NCBI GenBank assembly: GCA_034434695.1
Contig: DAOTYY010000053.1
Span: 1 to 64,000, forward strand
DNA from: DYEC01 sp034434695
GTDB taxonomy: Bacteria; Chloroflexota; Anaerolineae; Anaerolineales; Anaerolineaceae
DNA length: 64,000 nt
Direction of reading: 5' to 3'
This document shows, in pieces, positions 42,951 to 52,338 of this stretch; within the stretch, counting starts at the first letter, position 1, and every line of letters begins with the position of its first letter. Position numbers and translations under genes: made by a program. The notes below the pieces were generated by a model. The model was not told the DNA's origin and made no database searches. It saw only the letters and a program-made list of their open reading frames with translations.

Positions 42951-44291
42951 TCAGGCTTTGCCAATTGCTGCCAGCATTTCCTCATTTGTGTCAAATTTAA
43001 ATTCCATCAGACCCAGCTCTTCAGCGCGCTTCCGTTCCACCTGCTCCAAGATTTCCAAGTCACCTTTGGTGACCACAGGTTTCTGAAGCCCATCCAAAAC
43101 CTGCCGCATATTTTCCAACGGCAGATTACCGGACGGCTGAACATTTTGCAAATATTGCAAGATGGCTCGTGCGGCGTTGCTTCCATCGCGGCGCGTGATG
43201 CCAACCAGTCCAGTGCTTGCCTGGCGCGCCCAACCAGCTACAAAGAGTCCTTCCAATGGCTCATTTGACTCGGGATCATATAACTCGTAACTTACGCCCT
43301 CCACAGGAAAGCGAGGATTGGGATTTTTAGCCAACTCCCCGCCCGACACTGGCAATCCTAACTGTGGGTCAACCGCATCGCCAATTGCAAAAATAACCGT
43401 GTCCAGATCAATTGTTATCTTGCGTCCCGTCCCGCGGGCTTTGACCTCTCCATCGACTTTTACCAGTGTATTCTGTTCCAGCTCGACCCCGCAGACCCGT
43501 CCGTTTTCGTCCCCCAGAATACGGACGGGCGAAAGAAGAAAGCGAAGCATAAAATGAGTGTTTGAACAACAAGGCTGTGCTTTTTCAATTGCAACATGAA
43601 GAAAGGCTTTTGTCTTCTGAGGGTCTTGCCCAATCGCCTCCATTAGTGGCGCCGCGCGTTCAATCTCCTCATCCAAAATCTGAACATCTACATTGGCAGC
43701 AATGGGCTCAATTTCTTTGCGGTCAAACTTGATTTCGCCGGGACCACGACGGGCAATTGCAATGACCTCTTGGGCGTGCAAATATCCGATCAGATAATGA
43801 ACAATATCCGCCATCACATTGCCAACACCGATGACGCCAATCCGCTGACCGATTTCAAAGTGCATCTGACTAAAGGGAGGAAGATGATTGTAATGATAAA
43901 CCAGGTCTTTGGCGTGATATACCCCACACAAGTCCTCTCCCGGAATACCCAGCCGTTTAGTTCCCTGCGCACCGGCGGCAATCAGGATGGCGTTAAAACC
44001 CATTTCGCGCAGTTGCTCCAGCTTCACATCACCTTTCTGGTTGACCTGCACATTGCCATAATATTGCACCAGATCACTGGCTAAAATTTGCTTGAACTGA
44101 CAACGCAGCCCATCCTTCATTTTATACTTATCAGGGAAAATTCCATACTCTGCCAGCCCGCCCGGTTTGATATCTCGATTAAGCACAACAACCCGAATCC
44201 CCCTGTCAGCAAGTTCACGTGCGGCAAATAAACCCGCTGGACCAGCCCCGATAATCAAGACAGTGTATGCCGACAGAACAGGGTTTTCCAA
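42951..44291 (-). CDS. FAD-dependent pyridine-nucleotide oxidoreductase (ferredoxin-NADP reductase/GltD-like)
   Basis: 446 aa; TTG start with GGAGGAGG 5 nt upstream. N-terminal FAD motif IIGAGPAGLFAARELADRG, then PGGLAEYGIFPDKYKMK. The second Rossmann motif is IGVIGVGNVMADIVHYLIG for NAD(P). GLFVAGWARQASTGLVGITRRDG closes the FAD site. This pattern matches adrenodoxin-reductase/FprA-like enzymes and the GltD fold. There is no iron-sulfur motif. It could exchange electrons between ferredoxin and NADP, fitting the ferredoxin-based metabolism nearby. The partner is not shown. Confidence 0.85.
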   Translation of the reverse strand: MENPVLSAYTVLIIGAGPAGLFAARELADRGIRVVVLNRDIKPGGLAEYGIFPDKYKMKDGLRCQFKQILASDLVQYYGNVQVNQKGDVKLEQLREMGFNAILIAAGAQGTKRLGIPGEDLCGVYHAKDLVYHYNHLPPFSQMHFEIGQRIGVIGVGNVMADIVHYLIGYLHAQEVIAIARRGPGEIKFDRKEIEPIAANVDVQILDEEIERAAPLMEAIGQDPQKTKAFLHVAIEKAQPCCSNTHFMLRFLLSPVRILGDENGRVCGVELEQNTLVKVDGEVKARGTGRKITIDLDTVIFAIGDAVDPQLGLPVSGGELAKNPNPRFPVEGVSYELYDPESNEPLEGLFVAGWARQASTGLVGITRRDGSNAARAILQYLQNVQPSGNLPLENMRQVLDGLQKPVVTKGDLEILEQVERKRAEELGLMEFKFDTNEEMLAAIGKA

Positions 44292-44391
44292 GGCGACCTC
44301 CTCCTTTTGCCCAAGATGATCCTTTCAATACCAACACCAGTATTTATTATATCTGACCCAACACTGAATTTGTTGTTAAACAATTCACGAC

Positions 44392-44904
44392 CTATTCTGC
44401 GCGGGCAACACCCATCGCCATCGTATTGTCCTCATAGAAAAACAAAACTACGTACACACGGGTCGGCAATGACGGTGCAATGAAAACATCCCATTTTCCT
44501 GCGCCCACATCCCGCGCCAAAAGTTCCCAATTTCCATTACAGGGCAACTCCCACGTCAATGTTGAATTATCACCTGCCACCAGCACACGCAGAACTTTCT
44601 TATCTGGATTCACCCCATGCACTACCAGATGATAATCTTCGATGATGCCCTTCCCAGCAGAGCCCGGGCAGCCACTGCCAATCACCTTGTGCCCATCTGC
44701 TCCCAAAAAATCAACACGCAACCGTTCCAGGATCATCTTTGGTCCTGCAACCGTCTGATAAACCTGCACCGTGACCGGAATTTGAATCAGTGATGACGAT
44801 CGCGAGGGCACACTCCCCTGTAACCGGCATGCCAGCATCAGTCCAGCCAATAAAAAGATGACAAGACCAACGACTAAATGACGCCTGTGCAAGAGATGGA
44901 ACAT
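44392..44904 (-). CDS. Lipoprotein of unknown function
   Basis: 170 aa from the ATG at 44904, which has GGAGGTG 5 nt upstream. Basic N-terminus, hydrophobic stretch and lipobox LMLAC. The mature part is about 145 residues, beta-rich in appearance (IQIPVTVQVYQTV, RVYVVLFFYEDN), with two Cys (SGCPG, ELPCNG) that may pair. No family recognised. It is divergent from the next gene. Confidence 0.65.
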   Translation of the reverse strand: MFHLLHRRHLVVGLVIFLLAGLMLACRLQGSVPSRSSSLIQIPVTVQVYQTVAGPKMILERLRVDFLGADGHKVIGSGCPGSAGKGIIEDYHLVVHGVNPDKKVLRVLVAGDNSTLTWELPCNGNWELLARDVGAGKWDVFIAPSLPTRVYVVLFFYEDNTMAMGVARAE

Positions 44905-45052
44905 ACAACACCTCCTGAATGGTTTTGTAAACAAGAGAGGAATCGAAAGTTTCTAATAGGACTTTCTCATGAAATTATACCGCTTCGATTTTTCAATTTT
45001 TGTACTCTGTGCTATATTCATCATATCGCACCTGTTGAGCTGGGAGATGGAA

Positions 45053-45712
45053 ATGAGTAACTCAAATCACGAGCCTGTAGCGGCAAAAGCAACCGCCGCA
45101 AGACTGTCAACGATCGTCAAACTGGTCGGACCCTCCTTCTGGACTGTCGCCAGTTTGATCTCACTGGGAGTAAACCTGATTTTGATCCTTGTCGTGATTC
45201 TGCTGGGCGGTCAATTGTTTAACTTGAAAAAAACCTTGCGCGATGAGCTGATTGGCAAACTCTATCACAACTTTGCGTTGATGGATCGCGCCAGCATCAA
45301 AACCATTATTCCAGTCAGCACAACTGTGCCTGCCCGGTTTGATCTGCCTGTGGAAACCGATACGGTTGTCGTGCTGACCAGTGAGACAATCATCCGCGGT
45401 GCCAGAGTCAGCCTAGCCACCGGAGGGTTAAGCATCTTCAGTGCGCCCACCGACATCGTTCTGCCTGCTGGCACCCAATTGCCGGTTCATCTCAGTCTGG
45501 TTGTGCCGGTGGATCAATCCATCCCGGTGAATCTGAATGTGGCAGTAGATATTCCGCTGAATCAGACTGAACTGCACGAGCCGTTTGTAGGGCTTCAGGA
45601 AACCATTGCACCCTACTATCAGATGACAGACAAAATACCCGACTCCTGGGCAGAAGTGTTTTGCGGCACCTCGCAGAGCGGACTCTGCAAATTCATCTTT
45701 TCAGGTAAATGA
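45053..45712 (+). CDS. Single-pass membrane protein of unknown function
   Basis: 219 aa from the ATG at 45053 (GGGAG 7 nt upstream). One transmembrane helix (about residues 30-55: FWTVASLISLGVNLILILVV). The outside portion is rich in V, L, P and T with repeated beta-like segments (IPVSTTVPARFDLPVETD, LPVHLSLVVPVDQS, IPVNLNVAVDIP) and two Cys near the end (FCGTSQSGLC). No family recognised. It precedes the M16 peptidases by 44 nt. Confidence 0.65.
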   Translation: MSNSNHEPVAAKATAARLSTIVKLVGPSFWTVASLISLGVNLILILVVILLGGQLFNLKKTLRDELIGKLYHNFALMDRASIKTIIPVSTTVPARFDLPVETDTVVVLTSETIIRGARVSLATGGLSIFSAPTDIVLPAGTQLPVHLSLVVPVDQSIPVNLNVAVDIPLNQTELHEPFVGLQETIAPYYQMTDKIPDSWAEVFCGTSQSGLCKFIFSGK

Positions 45713-45756
45713 AAGCTCTATTCGATCTGTAGATCTGAGTGGTAAATAGAGGTAAT

Positions 45757-47046
45757 ATGTCAAATGTAACCAAAGTAGAACTTGAAAATGGATTGGTAAT
45801 CCACCTACAAGAAATCCATACCGCGCCCTTAATCAGCCATTGGGTCTGGTACCGCATCGGTTCGCGCTATGAAACGCCCGGCAAAACCGGTCTTTCCCAT
45901 TGGGTCGAACATATGCAGTTCAAGGGAACACCAAAATTTCCTGCTGGCTTTCTGGATCGCGCTATCTCGCGTGACGGCGGAATGTGGAACGCCTTCACAT
46001 ATCTGGACTGGACAGCCTATTTTGAAACCATGCCTGCCGATAAAATTGAACTGGCAATGCAGCTCGAAGCAGACCGCATGGTGAATAGTTTGTTCGACCC
46101 GCAAGAAGTGGAATCGGAGCGCACCGTTATCATTTCTGAGCGTGAAGGAAGCGAAAATGAGCCGCTTTTCCGCCTGGATGAAGCTATGCAGATGGCTGCC
46201 TTCGAAAAACACCCATACCGTTATGAGGTGATTGGTTTGAAGGAAGACCTTCTCCGTATCCAGCGTGACGATTTATATCAGCATTATCGCACCTATTACG
46301 CCCCCAATAATGCCATCGTCACGGTTGCAGGAGATTTTCAAACCAAAGAGATGCTGGCACAGCTACGCGAAATCTATGGTGATCTGAAGCCATCCTCGCT
46401 TCCTGAAGTGCACATTGAAAGCGAGCCGCCGCTTTCAAAGGAACGGCATGTTGAAATCAGCGGACCAGGAGAAACCACTTACCTGCGCGTAGTGTATCGT
46501 GCGCCGGCAGCCAACCACTCCGATTTTTTTGCTTTCACCGTCTTGGATAGCATTCTCAGTGGTCCAGCCAGTCTTAATATGTTTGGCGGCGGAGGCATAT
46601 CGAATAAGACCAGCCGTCTGTACCGCGCCTTAGTGGAAACCGAGCTGGCGGTCAGCGTATATGGCGGATTGCAAGCTACTGTAGACCCCTTTCTTTACCC
46701 AATCACCATCACTATCCACCCGCGTCAGACCGCGGAGGCAGCCCTCTCGGTGCTCGATCGTGAAATTCAGCGCCTACAGCAGGAAGCTGTACCAGAAGCG
46801 GAAATCCAGCGCGCCATAAAACAGGCACGCGCCCTGTTTGCTTACGGCAGCGAAAACATCACCAATCAGGCTTTTTGGCTTGGTTATGCTGAAATTTTTG
46901 CCAGCTATGACTGGTTTATCCATTATGTCCAGGAACTGGAAAAAGTCACGCCAACCGATATTCAGCGAATTGCCCAGACGTATCTCCAACCCCCCCGGCG
47001 TGTCGTGGGCATCTACCATCCAACAAACATGTTAGGAGGCAACTAA
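45757..47046 (+). CDS. M16 zinc peptidase, catalytic subunit
   Basis: 429 aa from the ATG at 45757 (AGAGG upstream). M16B family with inverted zinc motif HWVEH (HxxEH) in GLSHWVEHMQFKGT near residue 47; the downstream Glu ligand is in the ESERTVIISERE region. It pairs with the next gene, as in bacterial heterodimeric processing-peptidase-like enzymes. It degrades or processes peptides. No signal peptide. Confidence 0.93.
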   Translation: MSNVTKVELENGLVIHLQEIHTAPLISHWVWYRIGSRYETPGKTGLSHWVEHMQFKGTPKFPAGFLDRAISRDGGMWNAFTYLDWTAYFETMPADKIELAMQLEADRMVNSLFDPQEVESERTVIISEREGSENEPLFRLDEAMQMAAFEKHPYRYEVIGLKEDLLRIQRDDLYQHYRTYYAPNNAIVTVAGDFQTKEMLAQLREIYGDLKPSSLPEVHIESEPPLSKERHVEISGPGETTYLRVVYRAPAANHSDFFAFTVLDSILSGPASLNMFGGGGISNKTSRLYRALVETELAVSVYGGLQATVDPFLYPITITIHPRQTAEAALSVLDREIQRLQQEAVPEAEIQRAIKQARALFAYGSENITNQAFWLGYAEIFASYDWFIHYVQELEKVTPTDIQRIAQTYLQPPRRVVGIYHPTNMLGGN

Positions 47047-48344
47047 TGAGCCTTTTCGACTATGCCCACCTCAAATCTCTTCCCGGTCCAGAAGACATTA
47101 CTCGCGTTGTATTGCCCAACGGGATCACTGTGCTGACACGGGTAAATTTCGATAGTCCTTCTGTGGTGTTGAACGGTTATCTTGCCAGCGGCAGCATGTA
47201 TGATAGCGATGAAAAGGCTGGTCTGGCACATTTCACTGCCTCGGCACTGATGCGCGGCACCTGGAAGCGCAGCTTTCAGGAGATTTTTGACGCACTGGAA
47301 TCGGTTGGCGCCAGTCTGGGTTTCGGCGCCAGTGTTCACAACACCAGCTTTGGTGGACGTGCGCTTGTGGAAGATTTACCTCTGCTATTGGAATTACTGG
47401 CAGAATGTATCAGAGAGCCAATTTTCCCACTCGAATATGTGGAACGTCTGCGCGCCCAGCATCTCGCAGCACTCGCTATACGTGCTCAGGATACCTCAGA
47501 CATGGCATCTCTGACATTCGACAGCAACCTCTTTCCCGGACACCCCTACGGGCGTTCAGAGGAGGGGTATCCCGAAACCATCCAGGCAATTACCCGGGAA
47601 GACCTGCTGTCATTTCATCAACAACATTATGGCCCACGCAACATGGTGATTGTTATCGTTGGTGGTATTGAGCCACAAGCGGCAATCGCCCAGGTAGAGG
47701 AGAAACTTGGAGACTGGCAAAACCCTAACCAGATGGCACTACCCGACCTTCCCACCATCCAGCCGCCAGAAAAGATGTTGCGCCATCATGTGCATATCCC
47801 CGGAAAGAGCCAGTGCGACCTGGTCATGGGAAGTATAGGCCCCTGCCGCAACTCAGCAGATTACCTGCCAGCTTCGCTGGGAAACAACATCCTTGGTCAG
47901 TTTGGTATGATGGGACGAATCGGCAACGTCGTACGCGAACAAGAGGGACTGGCATATTACGCCAGCACCAGTCTGAACGCTTGGATCGTTGGTGGCTCTT
48001 GGGAAGTAGCCGCTGGAGTTAATCCGGTTAATCTTGAGCGCGCTATTGAATTGATCATCAAGGAAATTCGTCGCTTCACCACGGAACCCGTCAGTCAGGA
48101 AGAGCTGGAAGACAGCCAATCGAATTTTATCGGTCGCTTGCCGCTCTCGCTGGAGTCAAATGCCGGTGTTGCTGGCGCGCTACTCAACTTGGAACGTTTT
48201 GGGCTGGGTCTGGATTATCTCCGCCGCTATCCGCAAATGGTTGCCGAAGTCACCCCAGAAATGATCCTCGAAGTTGCCCGTCGTTATCTTGACCCCGAAA
48301 GGTTGATCATTGCCACTGCCGGTACGCTAAACGTCGCTGGCTGA
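47046..48344 (+). CDS. M16 peptidase family, non-catalytic partner subunit
   Basis: 432 aa. Same fold as its neighbour, but the zinc motif is lost: the equivalent site reads GLAHFTASALMRGT, so both the Glu and the second His are replaced. LGFGASVHNTSFGGRAL and the GPRNMVIVIVGGI strand are kept. Such inactive subunits supply the substrate-binding half of the chamber. Start codon overlaps the previous stop by one base (TAATG) and follows AGGAGG. Confidence 0.92.
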   Translation: MSLFDYAHLKSLPGPEDITRVVLPNGITVLTRVNFDSPSVVLNGYLASGSMYDSDEKAGLAHFTASALMRGTWKRSFQEIFDALESVGASLGFGASVHNTSFGGRALVEDLPLLLELLAECIREPIFPLEYVERLRAQHLAALAIRAQDTSDMASLTFDSNLFPGHPYGRSEEGYPETIQAITREDLLSFHQQHYGPRNMVIVIVGGIEPQAAIAQVEEKLGDWQNPNQMALPDLPTIQPPEKMLRHHVHIPGKSQCDLVMGSIGPCRNSADYLPASLGNNILGQFGMMGRIGNVVREQEGLAYYASTSLNAWIVGGSWEVAAGVNPVNLERAIELIIKEIRRFTTEPVSQEELEDSQSNFIGRLPLSLESNAGVAGALLNLERFGLGLDYLRRYPQMVAEVTPEMILEVARRYLDPERLIIATAGTLNVAG

Positions 48345-48387
48345 CCACTTAACCATACCTATCCAAGATGTGGTATCTTTAAGGGGG

Positions 48388-48813
48388 ATGAACATCCTGC
48401 GTAGTGGTGTGGATATCATTGAAATTGACCGCCTGGCGAAGGTAAATCCTGCCATCCGTCAGCGTTTTTTGAAACGCGTCTATACCCCGTTAGAATTAGA
48501 GATTGCCGGCGACTCAAACGCTAGCCTGGCAGGACGTTTCGCCGCTAAGGAAGCCGTATCAAAAGCACTGGGCAGCGGCATTGGGCATGTGCGTTGGCAG
48601 GATATTGAAATTCGCCGCGGAGCGAATGGCGAACCCCAACTCTATCTTCATGGTGCAGCGCGACAACTCGCCGATGCACTGGGACTAACCATCTGGTCAG
48701 TCAGCATCAGTCACTCCAAAACATACGCAGTGGCAATGGTCGTTGCATTTGGGCAACGTCCCCAATCTTCCCTTGCTTCCCTTGAACTGCATGAACATTC
48801 TGACCATCAGTGA
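48388..48813 (+). CDS. acpS: Holo-[acyl-carrier-protein] synthase
   Basis: 141 aa from the ATG at 48388; a GTG at 48370 is an alternative, and the AAGGGGG site sits very close to the ATG. AcpS primes the fatty-acid ACP. Motifs are SGVDIIEIDRL (Asp metal ligand) and LAGRFAAKEAVSKALG, with VSISHSKTYAVAM near the end. A C-terminal tail of about 20 residues extends past the usual 120-aa length and overlaps the next gene. Confidence 0.92.
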   Translation: MNILRSGVDIIEIDRLAKVNPAIRQRFLKRVYTPLELEIAGDSNASLAGRFAAKEAVSKALGSGIGHVRWQDIEIRRGANGEPQLYLHGAARQLADALGLTIWSVSISHSKTYAVAMVVAFGQRPQSSLASLELHEHSDHQ

Positions 48814-49462
48814 TGTTGAGGTAGGTATCATTTATTCCGCCCAGATCAGGGAACGCTTTAAGAACGTTGACCTGGTGATCAGTTGCGGTGATTTGCCTTA
48901 TTACTACCTGGAATACATCGTTAGCATGTTAAATGTGCCTTTGTACTATGTGCGTGGTAATCATGCCGTGAAGATGGAATACAGCGAACATAGCTCGCGT
49001 ACACACCCTTGGGGCGGGTTGGACTTGCATCGCCGCTGTGTCCGGGATCGCAGTGGCTTACTGATGGCTGGCATTGAAGGTAGCCTACGATACAACTATG
49101 GACCGTGTCAGTATTCACAAAGCCAAATGTGGTCTCTAGTCTTTTCACTTGTGCCAGGATTGTTTTATAACAAAATACGCCATGGCCGTTACCTGGACAT
49201 TTTCGTAACTCATGCCCCACCCTGGAAAATCCACGATTTGGATGACCTCCCTCATCAGGGCATTAAGGCATTTCGCTGGTTGATCCAGGTCTTTCAGCCA
49301 ACTTATCATCTGCACGGTCATATCCATGTCTACCGCCATGACACCATCACTCAAACACCGGTTGGACGTTGTCAGGTAATCAATGCCTACGGATATCGTC
49401 AGATTGAATTTGACCCGCCCACCTCTCGTCCTTTCATTACAAACAAGGGAGCCAACTCATGA
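48791..49462 (+). CDS. Calcineurin-like metallophosphoesterase
   Basis: 223 aa from the ATG at 48791, inside the end of acpS (23-nt overlap). The five metal-binding blocks are recognisable: ILTISDVEV (usual D-x-H changed to D-x-E), ISCGDLPYYYLE, YVRGNHA, VTHAPPW and HLHGHIHVYRH. The first block lacks its His, which is seen in some subgroups. The substrate is unknown. Overlaps the following gene by 4 nt. Confidence 0.88.
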   Translation: MNILTISDVEVGIIYSAQIRERFKNVDLVISCGDLPYYYLEYIVSMLNVPLYYVRGNHAVKMEYSEHSSRTHPWGGLDLHRRCVRDRSGLLMAGIEGSLRYNYGPCQYSQSQMWSLVFSLVPGLFYNKIRHGRYLDIFVTHAPPWKIHDLDDLPHQGIKAFRWLIQVFQPTYHLHGHIHVYRHDTITQTPVGRCQVINAYGYRQIEFDPPTSRPFITNKGANS

Positions 49463-50433
49463 CCGCCGATTGGGACCGCTCCGGCTTTTTAGAGCACATC
49501 GCCAGTGCAGATTATCAGGCTGCATTACGAAAGGGCTTTTGGCGTAGCGTGTTTAGCTGGTTAACACAAAATAACAACGAACTATTGCCGTTTGACGAAG
49601 TGCGAAAATATCTGCCATTGCTTGGGCAATACGACATTGGACTGCGGCAAATTCCACTGGATAAAATTGTTGGCAGCGTCGGACGCTACCAGGATTTTGA
49701 TCGCGCTTTCCTACCACGACAGACTCACACCAAAGGGCGCTGGGTCAATATAGACAAGGCTCATTTACAGGATATTGTTCTGCCACCCATCGAGGTATAT
49801 AAAGTGGGTGAGGTCTACTTTGTCAAAGATGGTAATCACCGCGTTTCTGTGGCGCGCCAGCGTGGGCAGGTTTTCATTGATGCTTATGTAACCGAAATTC
49901 AAATTCCCGTACAGCTAGATGCGGATTTTGACCATGACGATCTAATTCGCAAAAAAGAACAGGCAGAATTTCTCCTCAAAACGGGTCTTGTGAACCTGCG
50001 TCCCGAAGCGCAAATTGAACTGACAGTACCTGGATACAGCCGTCTGCTCGAACATATTGAGACCCATCGTTGGTTTATGCGAGAAAAATATCAGCGACCG
50101 ATAAAATGGGAAGAAGCTGTCACAAGCTGGTATGATGAAGTTTATGTGCCTCTTGTTCGGGTAATTCGAGAACAAAATATCCTTGAGCACTTTCCCAACC
50201 GCACCGAAGGGGATTTATATCTCTGGATTATTGAACATCTCTGGTATCTGTGCGAAGAGTACAAGGCGGATGTCAGCCCCGATGAAGCCGCCCAACACTT
50301 CGCCGAAGAATATTCCGAACGAATGTTTGACCGAATCCTCAACATTATCCGTCATACCGCGCGCATCCTAACCGGCGAGGAAGATGCAGAGATTATCCCT
50401 CCTCAAGAAAAAGAAGATACCTTGTCAACCTAA
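49459..50433 (+). CDS. ParB-like domain protein (DUF4032-like)
   Basis: 324 aa. The segment IGSVGRYQDFDRAFLP-like (actual: VGSVGRYQDFDRAFLP), LPPIEVYKVGEVYFVKDG and NHRVSVARQRG (about residues 72-140) has the ParB/sulfiredoxin-like signature with a conserved Gly-Asn-His-Arg. The rest is helical and acidic with PIKWEEAVTSWYDEVY. Its 4-nt overlap with the phosphoesterase gene suggests a joint role, perhaps nucleic-acid or nucleotide related. Function unproven. Confidence 0.7.
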   Translation: MTADWDRSGFLEHIASADYQAALRKGFWRSVFSWLTQNNNELLPFDEVRKYLPLLGQYDIGLRQIPLDKIVGSVGRYQDFDRAFLPRQTHTKGRWVNIDKAHLQDIVLPPIEVYKVGEVYFVKDGNHRVSVARQRGQVFIDAYVTEIQIPVQLDADFDHDDLIRKKEQAEFLLKTGLVNLRPEAQIELTVPGYSRLLEHIETHRWFMREKYQRPIKWEEAVTSWYDEVYVPLVRVIREQNILEHFPNRTEGDLYLWIIEHLWYLCEEYKADVSPDEAAQHFAEEYSERMFDRILNIIRHTARILTGEEDAEIIPPQEKEDTLST

Positions 50434-50476
50434 GGCATCTTCTAGCGTTTCATCCAAAGAACCCAATCTGACACTT

Positions 50477-50725
50477 TTACACTGTTGGCGTTGCATTAGC
50501 CTCCCGAATCCCAAGCCAGAGATGGTGGGGCAAAACCACCCGATTGGGACGTATTTCAATTCCACGAGGAGCACTGATGGATTCGGTTTTCAACATACTG
50601 GGATGAACAAAACAAATGTCTGGCTTACAGCCGTATTTCTTTTGATAATAAACTGCCGCCTGATGAATCTTGGTCGAAAGATCAGTTTTAGGATCATTAT
50701 CAAACCAGAGCATACCAACGCGCAT
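50477..50725 (-). CDS. Small conserved-type protein (82 aa)
   Basis: 82 aa from the ATG at 50725, with GAGGAGGT 4 nt upstream, a near-ideal site. The pattern MRVGMLWFDNDP, YYQKKYGCKPDICFVHPSML and VLPHHLWLGI looks like a well-ordered small domain. I associate similar proteins with Chloroflexota, from memory only. It lies 14 nt after the P-loop ATPase gene on the same strand, so the two are very likely co-expressed. No function known. Confidence 0.7.
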   Translation of the reverse strand: MRVGMLWFDNDPKTDLSTKIHQAAVYYQKKYGCKPDICFVHPSMLKTESISAPRGIEIRPNRVVLPHHLWLGIREANATPTV

Positions 50726-50739
50726 AAATACCTCCTCTA

Positions 50740-51561
50740 TCATTTCAAGGTTAATGTGCGAAACTTCAACCACTGTTCTTGAGTAAACACAGCAAATTGG
50801 CGACTCGACAATAGGTTTTGGATATCCAGGCCAGGATGCAACCCCAAACGCCTGACAGCCTGCAGCGACATAGTCCCTAACACGCGAGTACGAAAATAAC
50901 GCAGCCAGCGCCCCATCTTCAATGCATCATCAGTCGAAAGCTCAGCGATTAACCAGATGTTCGCTGTTGCGCCCTCACGCAAAATTTGCTCTAGGCGATT
51001 GCGAAAATCAGAACTTGCTGTGCGCACCATTGATAAATTATCCACAAAAACAAGCACAGTCGCCTTGGGGGAAAGCCCGGCTTCTTCAATCCTTTCTGTT
51101 AAAATAAACAAAGCCTCTTCTACCTGCAGGTCAAAAGGCTTAAAAAGTCCTAGACAACTGGATGTATACTCTTTGCAGTATCGCTCAAATAGCTCAGGCT
51201 GATCGGAGATAACTAGGAATTGGATTGTTGGTTCGGGCGACCAGTGTAATGCAGACACCAGAAGCTCCAGCATCAAGCTGGACTTGCCGCAACCCTTATC
51301 GCCAAGGATAACGATTGGCGAAATATTCTGATCACTTAAGTCCGCAAGTACCGGCAGCCCATCCTCACAAACACCAAGTAGCGCCGTTCCATATGGAATA
51401 TCCTCGATTTGCTGTAAGAATTCCTCCAATGAAGCAAACTCCAAATCGCCATGTGATGAACCTGACCTATCTGCCGATAGCAGCTTGGGATTTTCAAAAG
51501 CCTCGCCCTTGAAGAATCGTAACCAATCTGGAAGAGTTTGGGTAATCAGTGACTTGAACAT
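50740..51561 (-). CDS. P-loop ATPase of FtsK/AAA-like type
   Basis: 273 aa from the ATG at 51561; an ATG 24 nt earlier falls inside the palindromic operator and is rejected. Walker A is ILGDKGCGKSSLMLELL (near residue 95) and Walker B is ATVLVFVDNLSMV. The sequence after it (REGATANIWLIAEL, LGTMSLQAVRRLG) resembles the hexameric FtsK/HerA-type motors. It has no transmembrane or DNA-binding gamma domain. Upstream sits a LexA-like box, suggesting damage-inducible expression. Confidence 0.7.
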   Translation of the reverse strand: MFKSLITQTLPDWLRFFKGEAFENPKLLSADRSGSSHGDLEFASLEEFLQQIEDIPYGTALLGVCEDGLPVLADLSDQNISPIVILGDKGCGKSSLMLELLVSALHWSPEPTIQFLVISDQPELFERYCKEYTSSCLGLFKPFDLQVEEALFILTERIEEAGLSPKATVLVFVDNLSMVRTASSDFRNRLEQILREGATANIWLIAELSTDDALKMGRWLRYFRTRVLGTMSLQAVRRLGLHPGLDIQNLLSSRQFAVFTQEQWLKFRTLTLK

Positions 51562-51578
51562 GCTATTTTTCCATATAT

Positions 51579-51592
51579 AGAACATATATTCT
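51579..51592 (-). promoter_or_regulatory. LexA-like SOS box (candidate)
   Basis: AGAACATATATTCT matches GAAC-N4-GTTC with one mismatch (ATTC). It lies 18-31 nt upstream of the chosen ATG in an AT-rich stretch that could hold the promoter. Whether this organism's LexA uses that motif is not known from the sequence. Confidence 0.35.
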
Positions 51593-51766
51593 ATTTATAT
51601 TTTACCAAGAATCTACAAGAAGTCAAGTGGCAAATTTTGCAAATTTAAGGTATGCTTAAGGCGCTGAACATCATCAACAGCTATGTCCTCAACATGAGAC
51701 GACCAGCCTCACCGCTAACGTTGACCAAACCGTCAGGACAACTTTGTGCTCGCAAAGGAGGTTCGT

Positions 51767-52324
51767 GTGATCAAGGATACTTTGAAAGAAGCTGAAACTC
51801 GCATGAAGGGTGCAATCCAAAACCTGGAAAATGACCTGTCCGGCATTCGCACCGGGCGCGCCTCGCCGGCGCTGGTGGAACGCTTACAGGTAGAATACTA
51901 TGGTGTACCAACCCCGCTAATGCAACTGGCAACCATCAGCGTTCCCGAGCCACGCACATTGCTGATCCGCCCTTTTGATGCTTCCACGATGAAGAACATC
52001 GAGAAAGCCATTCTGGCTTCCGATTTAGGATTGACACCCAACAATGATGGAAAAGTCATCCGCCTGAACCTACCGCCTCTGACCGAAGAACGTCGCCGGG
52101 AGCTGGCAAAGGTTGTTCATAACCGCTTGGAAGATGCTCGAGTTGCCGTACGCAATGTGCGACGCGACTTGATGCGCGACCTGAAAGAATTTGAGCACGA
52201 GAAACTAATCTCAGAAGACGAACTGAAAAACGCCGAAGAAGAATTGCAAAAATTAACTGATCAAATGATTAAGCAAATTGACCAAATTGGTGAACGCAAA
52301 CAGAAAGAAATTATGGAGGTATAA
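51767..52324 (+). CDS. frr: Ribosome recycling factor
   Basis: 185 aa, exact family length. GTG start at 51767 with AAAGGAGG 5 nt upstream. Motifs are SGIRTGRASPALVERLQVEYYG, quoted in part as IRTGRASP and VEYYG, then ISVPEPRTLLIRPFD and LPPLTEERRRELAK. It splits post-termination ribosomes with EF-G. It is followed 14 nt on by uppS and then cdsA, the standard frr-uppS-cdsA order. Confidence 0.97.
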   Translation: MIKDTLKEAETRMKGAIQNLENDLSGIRTGRASPALVERLQVEYYGVPTPLMQLATISVPEPRTLLIRPFDASTMKNIEKAILASDLGLTPNNDGKVIRLNLPPLTEERRRELAKVVHNRLEDARVAVRNVRRDLMRDLKEFEHEKLISEDELKNAEEELQKLTDQMIKQIDQIGERKQKEIMEV

Positions 52325-52338
52325 CTCCAGTTACTTAC

